A stretch of 11,844 bases of DNA from an uncultured Granulosicoccus sp. Lineage in GTDB: Bacteria > Pseudomonadota > Gammaproteobacteria > Granulosicoccales > Granulosicoccaceae. The stretch's first letter is position 1. Every line of letters starts with the position of its first letter. Made by a program: the position numbers and the translations under genes. A model generated the notes under the pieces. The model did not search any database, was not told the DNA's origin, and was given only the letters and a program-made list of their open reading frames with translations. The DNA is taken from positions 1 through 11,844 of the forward strand of contig CALDSR010000069.1 of assembly GCA_937924505.1 (NCBI GenBank). Direction: 5' to 3'. Shown piece after piece: positions 1 through 7,627 of this stretch.

Positions 1-1
1 T

Positions 2-829
2 CCATCCGCGTCGCAACTGTCAGCCGATACCGTCCGCAATCTGTATGGGTATTCGTTTGATGCCTGGACCGATGGTATGACGGGGATAACATCGACCGCA
101 TTGTACGCCCTGTCTTATCAACGGTTTGCTGAAACCCACAAAACGAGTAACAAACACCTGGCTGCCGTGACCATTGAAAATCGGGCTAACGCCACGCATA
201 ACCCAAACGCCCATCTGGGTCGTCAGCATACTGAACAAGATATCGAAGCGTCTCCCGCGATTGCATCACCCTACCGTCGGTTGCATTGCTCACCGCTCAG
301 CGATGGCGCAGCCGCTGTCATTTTGTCTGCTGCCGCAGCGCTCCCTGCCAGTCGACAGCAATCAGCACGTATCGCCGGTATCGGCGCAGCGTCGGACCAT
401 GCACATCTCGGCAGTCGTGAAGACCCGGGAACCTTCAATGCCAAGACACAGGCAATGCAACGTGCCTGTCACGAAGCAGGCATTACCCCGGCGTCGATCG
501 AATTGGCAGAAGTTTATGATGCTTACGCCGGGGCCCAACTGCAGGCCTTGATGTCACTTGGCTTGAGTGATGATATTCATGCCGACCTTGAATCGGGAAA
601 ATTTTCGACGCAAGGTGAATGCCCCATCAACCCCTCGGGCGGTCTATTAGGTCAGGGAGCACCGGTGGGCGCAACAGGGGTTGCTCAGACGGCCAGTTGC
701 GCGATGCAGATTGAAGGGCGTTATCACGCCACTTTGCAACGTTCTACACCGCCGTCATATGCGCTGGCCGATACCCATGGTGGCATTTGTACAACGGCGG
801 CCACCACGATCCTGTGTGGTGCACCGTGA
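2..829 (+). CDS. Thiolase-like enzyme (SCP2/Ltp type), 5' end outside window
   Basis: The frame is open from the first complete codon, so the gene starts upstream; about 275 C-terminal residues are visible of a family usually near 390. Thiolase landmarks are an NP.A..G segment, SPYRRLHCSPLSDGAAAV, NPSGG, and GQGAPVGATG near the C-terminus. Two active-site positions differ from classical thiolases. The NEAF/HDAF position reads EVYDAY (Tyr codon 515-517), and the GHPxGATG His is Ala (codon 659-661). The C-terminal box reads HGGICTTAA rather than the canonical CxGGG. This pattern is that of Ltp-like SCP2 thiolase homologues, some of which (Ltp2) are retro-aldolases working with a DUF35 partner. 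The next gene encodes a DUF35 protein and starts inside this stop codon, which supports a complex. The nucleophile region lies outside the window, so thiolase activity cannot be excluded. Family confidence is high; the aldolase role is inference. Confidence 0.85.
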   Translation, partial: PSASQLSADTVRNLYGYSFDAWTDGMTGITSTALYALSYQRFAETHKTSNKHLAAVTIENRANATHNPNAHLGRQHTEQDIEASPAIASPYRRLHCSPLSDGAAAVILSAAAALPASRQQSARIAGIGAASDHAHLGSREDPGTFNAKTQAMQRACHEAGITPASIELAEVYDAYAGAQLQALMSLGLSDDIHADLESGKFSTQGECPINPSGGLLGQGAPVGATGVAQTASCAMQIEGRYHATLQRSTPPSYALADTHGGICTTAATTILCGAP

Positions 830-1209
830 TGATTGATCACACACTGCGACTCGATTATAAACTTAACGCGGGTTGGCTCGCGCCATATATTGACGGCTTG
901 AAAAACGGAAAACTTGTCGCGCGACAATGTGCGACATGTTCCCGTACCAGCCTTCCCCCGGTTCGCAGTTGCACCTGCGGGCACAGCGATGGCCTATGGA
1001 AGACACTCGATGGAACCGCCAGAATTTTGCACCGAACCACAGGAACCGATGGAGACTTTGCCATGGTTCGTTTTAACGGCGCAGATACGCTAACCGTTGT
1101 CGCACTCGATTCTGTCTCCGCGTCAGCAACAACCGCGGTTATAAAACCAGCCAGTGGCAACCTTCCACAACTGATTCTCGCGGAAGCTTCTACGCAGGAC
1201 TCCGAATGA
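829..1209 (+). CDS. DUF35 zinc-ribbon/OB-fold protein, thiolase partner
   Basis: A 126-residue protein. The start is ATG 829, which overlaps the thiolase stop as TGATG; an earlier in-frame ATG at 787 would lie deep inside the thiolase gene and is unlikely. The N-terminus has the usual helical hook (GWLAPYIDGLKNGKL, residues 15-29). A zinc-ribbon follows, C34-x2-C37-x10-C48-x-C50-G, and then an OB-fold-like beta-rich domain (about 55-115) with the short motif GDFAMVRF. DUF35 (ChsH2 C-terminal type) proteins pair with thiolase-like enzymes and HMG-CoA synthase-like enzymes and probably help position the acyl-CoA substrate. The second Cys pair is CxC rather than the common CPxC, but all four ligands are present. 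Gene order and coupling suggest equimolar production with the thiolase-like protein. Confidence 0.85.
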   Translation: MIDHTLRLDYKLNAGWLAPYIDGLKNGKLVARQCATCSRTSLPPVRSCTCGHSDGLWKTLDGTARILHRTTGTDGDFAMVRFNGADTLTVVALDSVSASATTAVIKPASGNLPQLILAEASTQDSE

Positions 1210-2954
1210 CATCACCGAATGACGTGACGCATCCTGACTGGCGCGAATTTGATCCTGCGACCTACAACATGGATGCAGACACCCGGGCGCGTCTGAATCT
1301 TGTACAGCGGGATGATCGACTCCATATTGAATGGCCTGACAACGTCAACCTCTTTCATATGACGGTCGGTCAATATCTCGGTGCCGAATCACGCGATCGT
1401 ACAGCGATGATCTATGAAGATTCGCAAGGCCTTGTTCATACACAAACATTCGCCGACGTCGATACGGCTGCGACTAATCTTGCCAAGGCCTTGAATGAAC
1501 TCGGATATGGCCCCGGTGACTTTATCGGCATACACACAGGTCAGCACCCCGATACTGCCGTTGCCCACATGGCGATCTGCAAGCTCGGGGCGGTTGCGGT
1601 GACCTTGTCTCAGCTATACGGACCGGAGACATTGCGCCACGCACTGAATGACTGTCAGTTGAAAGTCATCTTGACCGCCGATTCCGCCTGGAGTGCATTG
1701 CGGGAACAACACGCCAGACTGTTTCCTCATTTACAGCATGTCTTGTTAAGAGACCCCAAAGGAAAAGAGTTGGACCTGGCGCAGGCGTTCGAATCAAAGG
1801 CATCGCAGTTCACGCCCGCTTACCGTGGCGCTGATGATCCAGCCCTGCTCATGTATACCTCCGGCTCCACCGGCAAGCCAAAAGGCATCCTTCACGGACA
1901 CCGGGTACTGGCGGCGTACACACCGTCGATCAATCTCTTTTTCGATTTATCCATGCAAGACGATGACGCGGTTTTCTGGTCACCATCAGACTGGGCCTGG
2001 GTGGGAGGCTTGCTCGACATGGTATTTCCGGCATGGATGGCTGGTCGGCCGATTGCAACATCGCTCGAACGATTTTCCGAACATCAGGGCTATACCTTCA
2101 TGGCCCGCCACAAGGTGACACACACCTTTCTTGCACCCACAGCAATCAAGCGTCTTGCACGAACCCTGGCGCCGCGTAAGGAATATGACCTTGCCTTACG
2201 CGTGATCTGCACCGGTGGCGAAGCACTGGCATCAGAAACCTTGACGTGGGCCGAAGATGCACTCGGCGTTGTTTGTAACGAGTTCTATGGCATGACCGAA
2301 GTCAATCATTTGATCGGTAATTGCAGCGCACTGTACGATCGCAAACCCGGTTCCATGGGTCGCGCCTATCCAGGACATGACGTTCGGTTGGTCGATGCAG
2401 ACGGTGAAGACGTCAATGATGGGGAACCCGGTGAAATTGTGACCGGCAATCAATCACCCACTCGCTTTATCGGGTATCTGAATAACCCGGACAAGGAAGA
2501 CGACATGAAACTGGGACCCTATTTGCGCACACATGACCTCGCCGTGCGCGATGCACAGGGCTACTACTGGTACAAAGGTCGCTCGGATGATCTGATCAAA
2601 TCCTCAGGCTTTCGCATCGGGCCAGCTGAAATCGAAGAGAGTCTGCTTGCCCACCCCGCCGTGACTGAAACAGCCGTCGTTGGCAAACCGGACGCCGCCC
2701 GCGGATCTATCGTCAAGGCCTTTATCAAACTGCGGGATGGTCACGCACCGAGTGATGAACTTGCAAGAGACCTGACCGAGCATGTGCGTTCACAACTTGC
2801 TGCTTACAAGGCACCACGTGAAATCACGTTTGTCGACAGCTTCGAGATGACATCATCCGGGAAGATCAACCGACGAGTATTGAGGGACCACGAACAGGCG
2901 CTCGCTGAGAAGAACGCTCGCAGCGGCGGAAACCGGACAGAACATGACCACTGA
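1206..2954 (+). CDS. AMP-forming acyl-CoA synthetase (acetyl-CoA synthetase-like)
   Basis: A 582-residue ANL-superfamily ligase that would activate a carboxylic acid to its CoA thioester through an acyl-AMP. Motifs in order are the phosphate-binding loop YTSGSTGKPKG (217-227), the substrate-pocket segment SPSDWAWVGG (259-268), CTGGEAL (335-341), NEFYGMTE (358-365), RTHDLA (441-446, where many relatives have TGDLA), the hinge YKGRSDDLIKSSGFRIGP (456-473) and the catalytic lysine K553 in SGKINRR. That lysine motif is the type acetylated by GNAT acetyltransferases in related enzymes, so post-translational control is possible. The ATG at 1206 overlaps the previous stop by 4 bp (ATGA), with AGGA at 1196-1199 giving a 6-nt spacing. 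It is related to COG0365-type short/medium-chain synthetases; the actual acid is unknown. As part of the operon it probably supplies the substrate of the thiolase-like/DUF35 pair. Confidence 0.93.
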   Translation: MTSPNDVTHPDWREFDPATYNMDADTRARLNLVQRDDRLHIEWPDNVNLFHMTVGQYLGAESRDRTAMIYEDSQGLVHTQTFADVDTAATNLAKALNELGYGPGDFIGIHTGQHPDTAVAHMAICKLGAVAVTLSQLYGPETLRHALNDCQLKVILTADSAWSALREQHARLFPHLQHVLLRDPKGKELDLAQAFESKASQFTPAYRGADDPALLMYTSGSTGKPKGILHGHRVLAAYTPSINLFFDLSMQDDDAVFWSPSDWAWVGGLLDMVFPAWMAGRPIATSLERFSEHQGYTFMARHKVTHTFLAPTAIKRLARTLAPRKEYDLALRVICTGGEALASETLTWAEDALGVVCNEFYGMTEVNHLIGNCSALYDRKPGSMGRAYPGHDVRLVDADGEDVNDGEPGEIVTGNQSPTRFIGYLNNPDKEDDMKLGPYLRTHDLAVRDAQGYYWYKGRSDDLIKSSGFRIGPAEIEESLLAHPAVTETAVVGKPDAARGSIVKAFIKLRDGHAPSDELARDLTEHVRSQLAAYKAPREITFVDSFEMTSSGKINRRVLRDHEQALAEKNARSGGNRTEHDH

Positions 2955-3690
2955 CGCCACGCCGAAGTACGAACAAGCCTATCGAGAAATACTGGAGCGT
3001 CTCAAGGCAGGACGCTATCCGGTTGGCGGACGCATTCCGACCGAGAGCGAGCTTGCCACGCACTTTGACATCTCCCGTGTGACTATCAGGCGTGCACTGG
3101 ATATGCTTGTGCAAGACGGGTATATCGAACGCAAGCAAGGAAGTGGTTACAAGGTTCTGACACTATCGCCAGCATCCGATACCTGTCTGACGTCGTTTAC
3201 TGATGCCATGCTTCGTCAAGGTCTTGATCCGACAACACGATTTCTCTCCCTGCACAACTACAAGGCCAATGCCGCACAGACTGGCCATTTGCCGGAGAAC
3301 CTTCGCACGCAAGCGGTTACCTGCATAAGCCGACTTCGCGAGGTCAACAATGAACCTCGTATGCTGGTGATGACCTATGCGCCAACGCATTTCCTGGAAG
3401 GTGCAAGTGCAAGCGACTTTCCCGAGAAAGGCCCTGAGCAATCCATCCTGCGCATACTGCGCGCTCGCTTCAAACTGGAATGGTCAACCGCTTGTGAAGA
3501 TATCAGCCCGATCGCTTGTACGAAAGAAATGGCGGAAATATTCGACATCCCGCTCGCGCAGCCTTTGCTTCGACAAGCCTGTTCAGCCTTTGACGAGCAC
3601 GGTAACGTTGTCTTTCATGAAGATGTATTCCGCAATGGGTCGGTGAGTTTCAATCTGACACCACACTCCCGATCCCCCCGCCACCTGTGA
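2944..3690 (+). CDS. GntR-family regulator, HutC/UTRA subfamily
   Basis: A 248-residue transcription factor. Residues 8-72 form the winged helix: KYEQAYREIL, then GGRIPTESELATHF (28-41), recognition helix SRVTIRRALDMLV (44-56), and the wing ERKQGSGYKV (62-71). Residues about 80-240 match a UTRA effector domain, including SFTDAML, LREVNNEPRM (131-140) and the closing strand FHEDVFR. UTRA domains bind small molecules such as urocanate, amino sugars or nucleoside-like ligands and release DNA on binding. The start overlaps the synthetase gene by 11 bp, so it is co-transcribed with the genes it most likely controls. An upstream promoter and operator would lie outside the window. The effector is unknown; an intermediate of this pathway is the natural guess. 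Confidence 0.9.
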   Translation: MTTDATPKYEQAYREILERLKAGRYPVGGRIPTESELATHFDISRVTIRRALDMLVQDGYIERKQGSGYKVLTLSPASDTCLTSFTDAMLRQGLDPTTRFLSLHNYKANAAQTGHLPENLRTQAVTCISRLREVNNEPRMLVMTYAPTHFLEGASASDFPEKGPEQSILRILRARFKLEWSTACEDISPIACTKEMAEIFDIPLAQPLLRQACSAFDEHGNVVFHEDVFRNGSVSFNLTPHSRSPRHL

Positions 3691-4787
3691 GCACAGAAAC
3701 TATGTCACGGACTGCCTTCCAGAGACTCGATGAAGACTTGATGCGCGCAAGACTGGCGCCACCGAGTGGTCCGGTCAGGTTATTGATCGATACCGATACT
3801 GCCAATGAGATCGATGATCAATATGCAATTGCATGGGCACTCCTGTCGCCTGAGCATATGCGTGTTGAAGCGGTGACCACCGAGCCGTTTTCCTTTGCGC
3901 ATCATCAGGCTGGGCTGATCCGGGCTGAGCAAGCCTTGGAAAACGGGGATGCCATCGATGATCATATGGTTGGTGGCTTTCAAGGATGGATCAATCGCCT
4001 GCACAAGCAAGGCAGACGCGCCAGCGAGCTTGAATTTATCGGTCCGGCCGAAGGCATGAAACTGAGCTATCAGGAAATACTGACCGTCTATGACAAGCTT
4101 GGCATTAACAGTGATGGTCAGATTTTTCGTGGTGCCGAGCGCTATATGACTGACGCAGACACGCCTGTCATGTCGGAATCTGTTGATGCCATTATTGATC
4201 TGGCGAAATCTGGCAATGAGCCTCTTTACATTGCCGCCTTGGGATGCGTGACAAATATCGCAGCTGCGCTGTTGAAAGCGCCGGAAATAATTTCGAACAT
4301 TGTCGTCATCTGGACGTCCGCTTATCCTTCACATGCGCCAAACTGCAATCGCCCATCGCTTAATCTTGTACAAGACATACATGCATCACGGCTGATGTTT
4401 GACTGTGGTGCACCACTGATTTACTTACCCGGCTATCACGTCGGTGCGCAATTGAAAATATCCTTACCTGAAATGGAGGCATTCGTTAGTGGCAAAGGTG
4501 CCATTGGTGATTACCTGCACCATCTTTATGTAAACAACCCTTTACACAAAATGTTTGCCATTGAAGATACCGCACGACGCACCTGGGTAATCTGGGACAT
4601 TATCAATATTGCCTGGTTGATCAATCCCGATTGGGTACCGACGATGTTGAAAAATTCACCGATCCTTGACGATGAGCTTTACTGGCAGGCAGACCCAAGC
4701 CGCCATCTGATGCTCGAGGCACATGACGTACAACGGGATGAAATATTCAGGGATTTTTACGACAAGCTGGACCGCGCGCACGCATAA
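3687..4787 (+). CDS. Nucleoside-hydrolase-fold protein (IUNH-like)
   Basis: A 366-residue protein, slightly longer than typical nucleoside hydrolases (about 310-330). The Ca2+-binding motif is DTDTANEIDDQYA (35-47), a longer form of the DxDxxxDD signature, with D35, D37, N40, D43 and D44 as likely ligands. Other family landmarks are ALGCVTNIAAAL (184-195), an N226-x3-D230 pair in SLNLVQD, and VIWDIINIAWL (301-311), where D304 fits the last calcium-binding Asp. These enzymes hydrolyse N-glycosidic bonds of ribonucleosides or relatives. The GTG at 3687 overlaps the regulator stop (GTGA), with no clear Shine-Dalgarno site, so translation is probably coupled. An ATG at 3702 is the alternative start, five codons shorter. 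Its place in an acyl-CoA operon suggests the substrate carries a ribosyl-like moiety, or that the fold has another use. Substrate not identified. Confidence 0.8.
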   Translation: MSTETMSRTAFQRLDEDLMRARLAPPSGPVRLLIDTDTANEIDDQYAIAWALLSPEHMRVEAVTTEPFSFAHHQAGLIRAEQALENGDAIDDHMVGGFQGWINRLHKQGRRASELEFIGPAEGMKLSYQEILTVYDKLGINSDGQIFRGAERYMTDADTPVMSESVDAIIDLAKSGNEPLYIAALGCVTNIAAALLKAPEIISNIVVIWTSAYPSHAPNCNRPSLNLVQDIHASRLMFDCGAPLIYLPGYHVGAQLKISLPEMEAFVSGKGAIGDYLHHLYVNNPLHKMFAIEDTARRTWVIWDIINIAWLINPDWVPTMLKNSPILDDELYWQADPSRHLMLEAHDVQRDEIFRDFYDKLDRAHA

Positions 4788-4809
4788 TTACTAAGCATTG
4801 CATTGGTAA
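4788..4809. terminator. Weak stem-loop between convergent genes
   Basis: TTACTAA and TTGGTAA can pair over 7 bp (one G-U) around an 8-nt loop in the 25-bp gap between the convergent ends of the hydrolase and oxidoreductase genes. The stem is AT-rich and no T-run follows, so it is at best a weak bidirectional terminator. Its position is the main support. Confidence 0.25.
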
Positions 4810-4812
4810 CAG

Positions 4813-5829
4813 TCAAGCAGGCCAATCGGCCAGCACCACCTTGCCTATCGAGTTACCGGCCTCGATCATCTCATGTGCCTTGCGCATATTTTCAGCGTTC
4901 ATCGGGGTGAGCACTTCGGAGACGGTGGTACGAATTTCGCCGGCATCGATGGCATGAGCAATGGTGCTTAACAATTCATGCTGTTTGATCATGTCGGGTG
5001 TCTGATGCATCGCACGGGCAAACATGAACTCCCAGTGAAGGCTTGCCGCTTTCATCTTCATGCCAGCCATCGGCATGGGTAGATCCGTTTGATCGATGGA
5101 CACTATGCCACCCTGCGGTCTTATCAATTCGACTGCGGTTTCCCAGTGGCGCATATCATTGAAGATGGCCACGTGATCAACGAAGTGCATACCCAAAGCG
5201 CGTACTTGTTCGATCATCGGCTCGCGATGGTTGACCACATGATCCGCACCCAATGCTTGTACCCACTCGATTGTTTCCGGACGTGATGCCGTAGCAATGA
5301 CCGTTAAACCCGCTTTTTTCGCCAGCTGGATCCCAATGGAGCCCACACCGCCGCCGCCGCCGATAATCAATATCGACTCGCCTTTGTTTGCGCCGTTCGG
5401 ATCGATTTTCAAGCGATCAAAAAACGCCTCATAGGCCGTAATTGATGTCAGTGGTAGTGCTGCCGCCTCACGGTGAGAGAGAGAAGTCGGTTTTGGACCA
5501 ACAATTCGTTCATCGACCAACTGAAACTCCGCATAACTGCCAGAGCGGGTGATATCGCCTGCGTAGAACACCTCGTCACCCGGTTTGAAGAGCGTGACAT
5601 CGGGGCCGACAGACTCCACCACGCCACTGGCATCCCAGCCAAGCACTCGTGGAGGATTCTCCACCGTATCCTTCGGCGCCCTGACCTTGGTATCCACCGG
5701 GTTGACGGCGACCGCCTTTACTGCCACAAGAATGTCGTGCCCTGTCGGTGTTGGCGTTGACATTTCATGGTCAATAAACGCGTCCGGATTACTGACCGGC
5801 AGGTAGTGGGTTAGTGCGATGGATTTCAA
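4813..5829 (-). CDS. MDR-family NAD(P)H oxidoreductase (zinc-type ADH-like, zinc-free)
   Basis: A 338-residue member of the medium-chain dehydrogenase/reductase family, close in length to the zinc-binding-ADH-like group of quinone/enone reductases. The N-terminal GroES-like part carries NPVDTKVR (43-50), GWDASGVV and GDEVFYAGD. The Rossmann part begins at ILIIGGGGGVGSIG (153-166), followed by GADHVVNHRE. No catalytic or structural zinc cysteines are visible, so it probably uses NADPH to reduce quinones, enones or similar electrophiles. TTG at 5829 is preferred as start because AGGAG sits 6 nt upstream and the resulting N-terminus, (M)KSIALTHYLPV, matches the family. The ATG at 5853-5851 lies in the promoter -10 region and is not preceded by a ribosome site. 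It converges on the left operon and is downstream of the HNH gene. Confidence 0.88.
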   Translation of the reverse strand: MKSIALTHYLPVSNPDAFIDHEMSTPTPTGHDILVAVKAVAVNPVDTKVRAPKDTVENPPRVLGWDASGVVESVGPDVTLFKPGDEVFYAGDITRSGSYAEFQLVDERIVGPKPTSLSHREAAALPLTSITAYEAFFDRLKIDPNGANKGESILIIGGGGGVGSIGIQLAKKAGLTVIATASRPETIEWVQALGADHVVNHREPMIEQVRALGMHFVDHVAIFNDMRHWETAVELIRPQGGIVSIDQTDLPMPMAGMKMKAASLHWEFMFARAMHQTPDMIKQHELLSTIAHAIDAGEIRTTVSEVLTPMNAENMRKAHEMIEAGNSIGKVVLADWPA

Positions 5830-5835
5830 AACGTT

Positions 5836-5840
5836 CTCCT
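5836..5840 (-). promoter_or_regulatory. Ribosome binding site deciding the TTG start
   Basis: AGGAG on the minus strand, 6 nt before TTG 5829. It selects TTG over the upstream in-frame ATG at 5853. Confidence 0.7.
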
Positions 5841-5851
5841 GTAATGAGTAC

Positions 5852-5860
5852 ATTATATCA
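5852..5860 (-). promoter_or_regulatory. Extended -10 promoter for the oxidoreductase gene
   Basis: On the minus strand the sequence TGATATAAT matches TGn-TATAAT, an extended -10 element with a perfect hexamer (5857-5852). The TGA is also the stop codon of the HNH gene. No good -35 is seen, as is common for extended -10 promoters. Transcription would begin near 5845, upstream of the AGGAG and TTG start. Confidence 0.5.
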
Positions 5861-7627
5861 AGTGTCAGGCAGACAGCACGATACGGTAAACCGGTGTGAA
5901 CATTCCAACTGCTGTTTAGAATTGTCTACACGAGTAGACAAACCCACCGCAGCCCGCGCCTCGGCAAGACTGCCATACTCACAGCCATTCTCGTCATAGA
6001 GCCGGTATCGTCGCAACCTTGCGATCTTTGCCTTGACCCGTTTCCGCACGGATTCCTCACTCATCGCGGTCAATGTTGGGGATGTTGGGCAAGGAACGAG
6101 TTCAGCGCCATTCGGTCCGATAAGCTCAAGTCGGAACCCACCTTCATGCAGCAGCCTGTGACAGCTGGCGCAGACTGTAGCACCATTATCGATGGTCGAC
6201 TGACCGTTATGCTCCCGATGTACGATATGGTGTCCCACCAGATTTCGGGTAGATCCGCAGCCAGGAATAACGCAACATCGATCACGTCCCTGGAGTATCA
6301 GGCGATCGCGCTTGCTAAACGGTGCCGCCTTCTTCGCATAGGCAACGACTTGCCGGTCATCATCCAGCGCCAGCAAATTGAAGCCCGCCGTTTTGGCGAT
6401 GCGCTGAGCCGTCGCCCTTGAAATGGGTCCCAGGCCATTCAACTGTGGTCGCTCTATTGGTTCATCAGCGTCATAGTGAAAGGGCCCATCAGCGAGATGG
6501 CGTACATCGATACTGGCATGCACGCGGTAGCGGTCAGCCATCGCAACGGCTTCACCGGCATAGGCCAATGAACGTCGACTCATCAGCACCGCTGCATCGG
6601 CGCGGCGTTGTCTATGGGTCGGCTCGGAGATCGCGGCATCTTTCTCCACGGGATTCTCATTGTGTAAACAATCACCGTCGCTACCCTCGCTAACCTCGCC
6701 ACCCTCGCGCAACCAGTCTTCGACCTGTACCAGAGCACTTATGAATTCTGCAGCGAGCTCTTTAGGAAGCTCCAGAGTGATGCGACTGCTGTGCATATCT
6801 ATCTCCTTGATCGACAAGGACCGGCGTTCGTATGCACGCAAGGCCGCATGAGCTTCGGCGGCGTCCTGTCCCTCGGCAGCCGCAAGAGCCGCGTCGTGAT
6901 CAAGATCGCTGTGGTGGCGAAATCGCTGGCAGTAGTCTTTCGTCTCAGTCACCGAAAGTTCCAGTGCAGCAAGCGCGAACTCTGTATCGGTCGCAGGGGT
7001 TGCGTAACGGGTGATGATGCGCAGCTGCGAGAAGGATATTTTGCCGAGTGCAAAGAGTGAAGCGAGGATAGGTAGATCGGGCAGACACTTGCCCACCCGC
7101 AATCGCTCTGCGGCGGCCGCTCGGCCGAGTCCGAGATGGATATCCATCCACACCAGCATGCTTCGGCAGCCATCGTGTTCGTAGAGTTTTTTTTGTTCGA
7201 CCAGGGTTAACAGTTGTAGCTGTTCTGCCAGCCCGCGATCGGCGGAGCGTGCCAACGCTTTAAGCCGTTGACGGACACCAGCCGAATCACTCGGCCTGGG
7301 CGTCTGCCCAGCTGCGGTGGCGATGCGTTCGTGCAGACGTTTGATGTTGGCCTGACGATCGTTCGCGGCTACCTGTGTACCTTCGATCAGCGTCATGGCC
7401 AGTCGCAACAACTGTCCTTGCGTGTAATGTTGTCCTTCGACATCGCTTGCTGTGTTGTTAGCAGCGCTGTAGTTGGGTGCTTCTTCACCGATAGCATCGT
7501 CAGCGATGAATTTACGAGCGTTGGATTCACGGGCGTTGTCATAATCTGAGCAACACCACAACCGCGTCGAATTCAAGATTGAATTATACAGCGCTTGATT
7601 GTGTCGAGAAATATCACTGACCCTCAT
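5858..7627 (-). CDS. DUF222-HNH endonuclease-like protein
   Basis: A 589-residue protein. The start is ATG 7627, which has AGGGAGGG 5 nt upstream; an in-frame ATG at 7648 lies before that site and is rejected. Residues about 115-360 form an Ala/Leu-rich helical DUF222 region, with an acidic low-complexity stretch near 305-335. The HNH nuclease motif follows: C452 and C457 (CCVIPGCG), H466-H467 (VGHHIVH), N480 in IDNGA, C486 and C489 (CASC) and H490/H494, so catalytic His and zinc-finger Cys residues are all present. DUF222-HNH proteins (13E12 family) are widespread, often multicopy, and of unproven role; a DNA-processing or mobile-element link is suspected. The last 25 or so residues, after SLAEARAAVG, look unlike the rest and include a perfect DNA palindrome. 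No adjacent transposase or methylase is seen. Confidence 0.85.
   Translation of the reverse strand: MRVSDISRHNQALYNSILNSTRLWCCSDYDNARESNARKFIADDAIGEEAPNYSAANNTASDVEGQHYTQGQLLRLAMTLIEGTQVAANDRQANIKRLHERIATAAGQTPRPSDSAGVRQRLKALARSADRGLAEQLQLLTLVEQKKLYEHDGCRSMLVWMDIHLGLGRAAAAERLRVGKCLPDLPILASLFALGKISFSQLRIITRYATPATDTEFALAALELSVTETKDYCQRFRHHSDLDHDAALAAAEGQDAAEAHAALRAYERRSLSIKEIDMHSSRITLELPKELAAEFISALVQVEDWLREGGEVSEGSDGDCLHNENPVEKDAAISEPTHRQRRADAAVLMSRRSLAYAGEAVAMADRYRVHASIDVRHLADGPFHYDADEPIERPQLNGLGPISRATAQRIAKTAGFNLLALDDDRQVVAYAKKAAPFSKRDRLILQGRDRCCVIPGCGSTRNLVGHHIVHREHNGQSTIDNGATVCASCHRLLHEGGFRLELIGPNGAELVPCPTSPTLTAMSEESVRKRVKAKIARLRRYRLYDENGCEYGSLAEARAAVGLSTRVDNSKQQLECSHRFTVSCCLPDT
5922..5941. 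repeat. Perfect 8-bp inverted repeat inside the HNH 3' end
   Basis: TTGTCTAC, a 4-nt loop ACGA, and GTAGACAA form a perfect hairpin or a protein-binding dyad. It lies within the last codons of the HNH gene and is centred about 86 nt upstream of the inferred start site of the oxidoreductase transcript, a position suited to an activator site. A dispersed repeat is the other possibility. Confidence 0.5.

Noticed and set aside
787..828. Upstream ATG for the DUF35 gene
   Set aside because: It lies inside the thiolase gene, adds residues unlike DUF35 N-termini, and ATG 829 gives the usual stop-start overlap.
855..1160. Antisense frame across the DUF35 gene
   Set aside because: It is a shadow of the real coding frame, with no ribosome site or recognisable domain.
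6146..6693. Overlapping rightward frames opposite the HNH gene
   Set aside because: They mirror the codon structure of the HNH gene and have no domains; the HNH frame is strongly supported.
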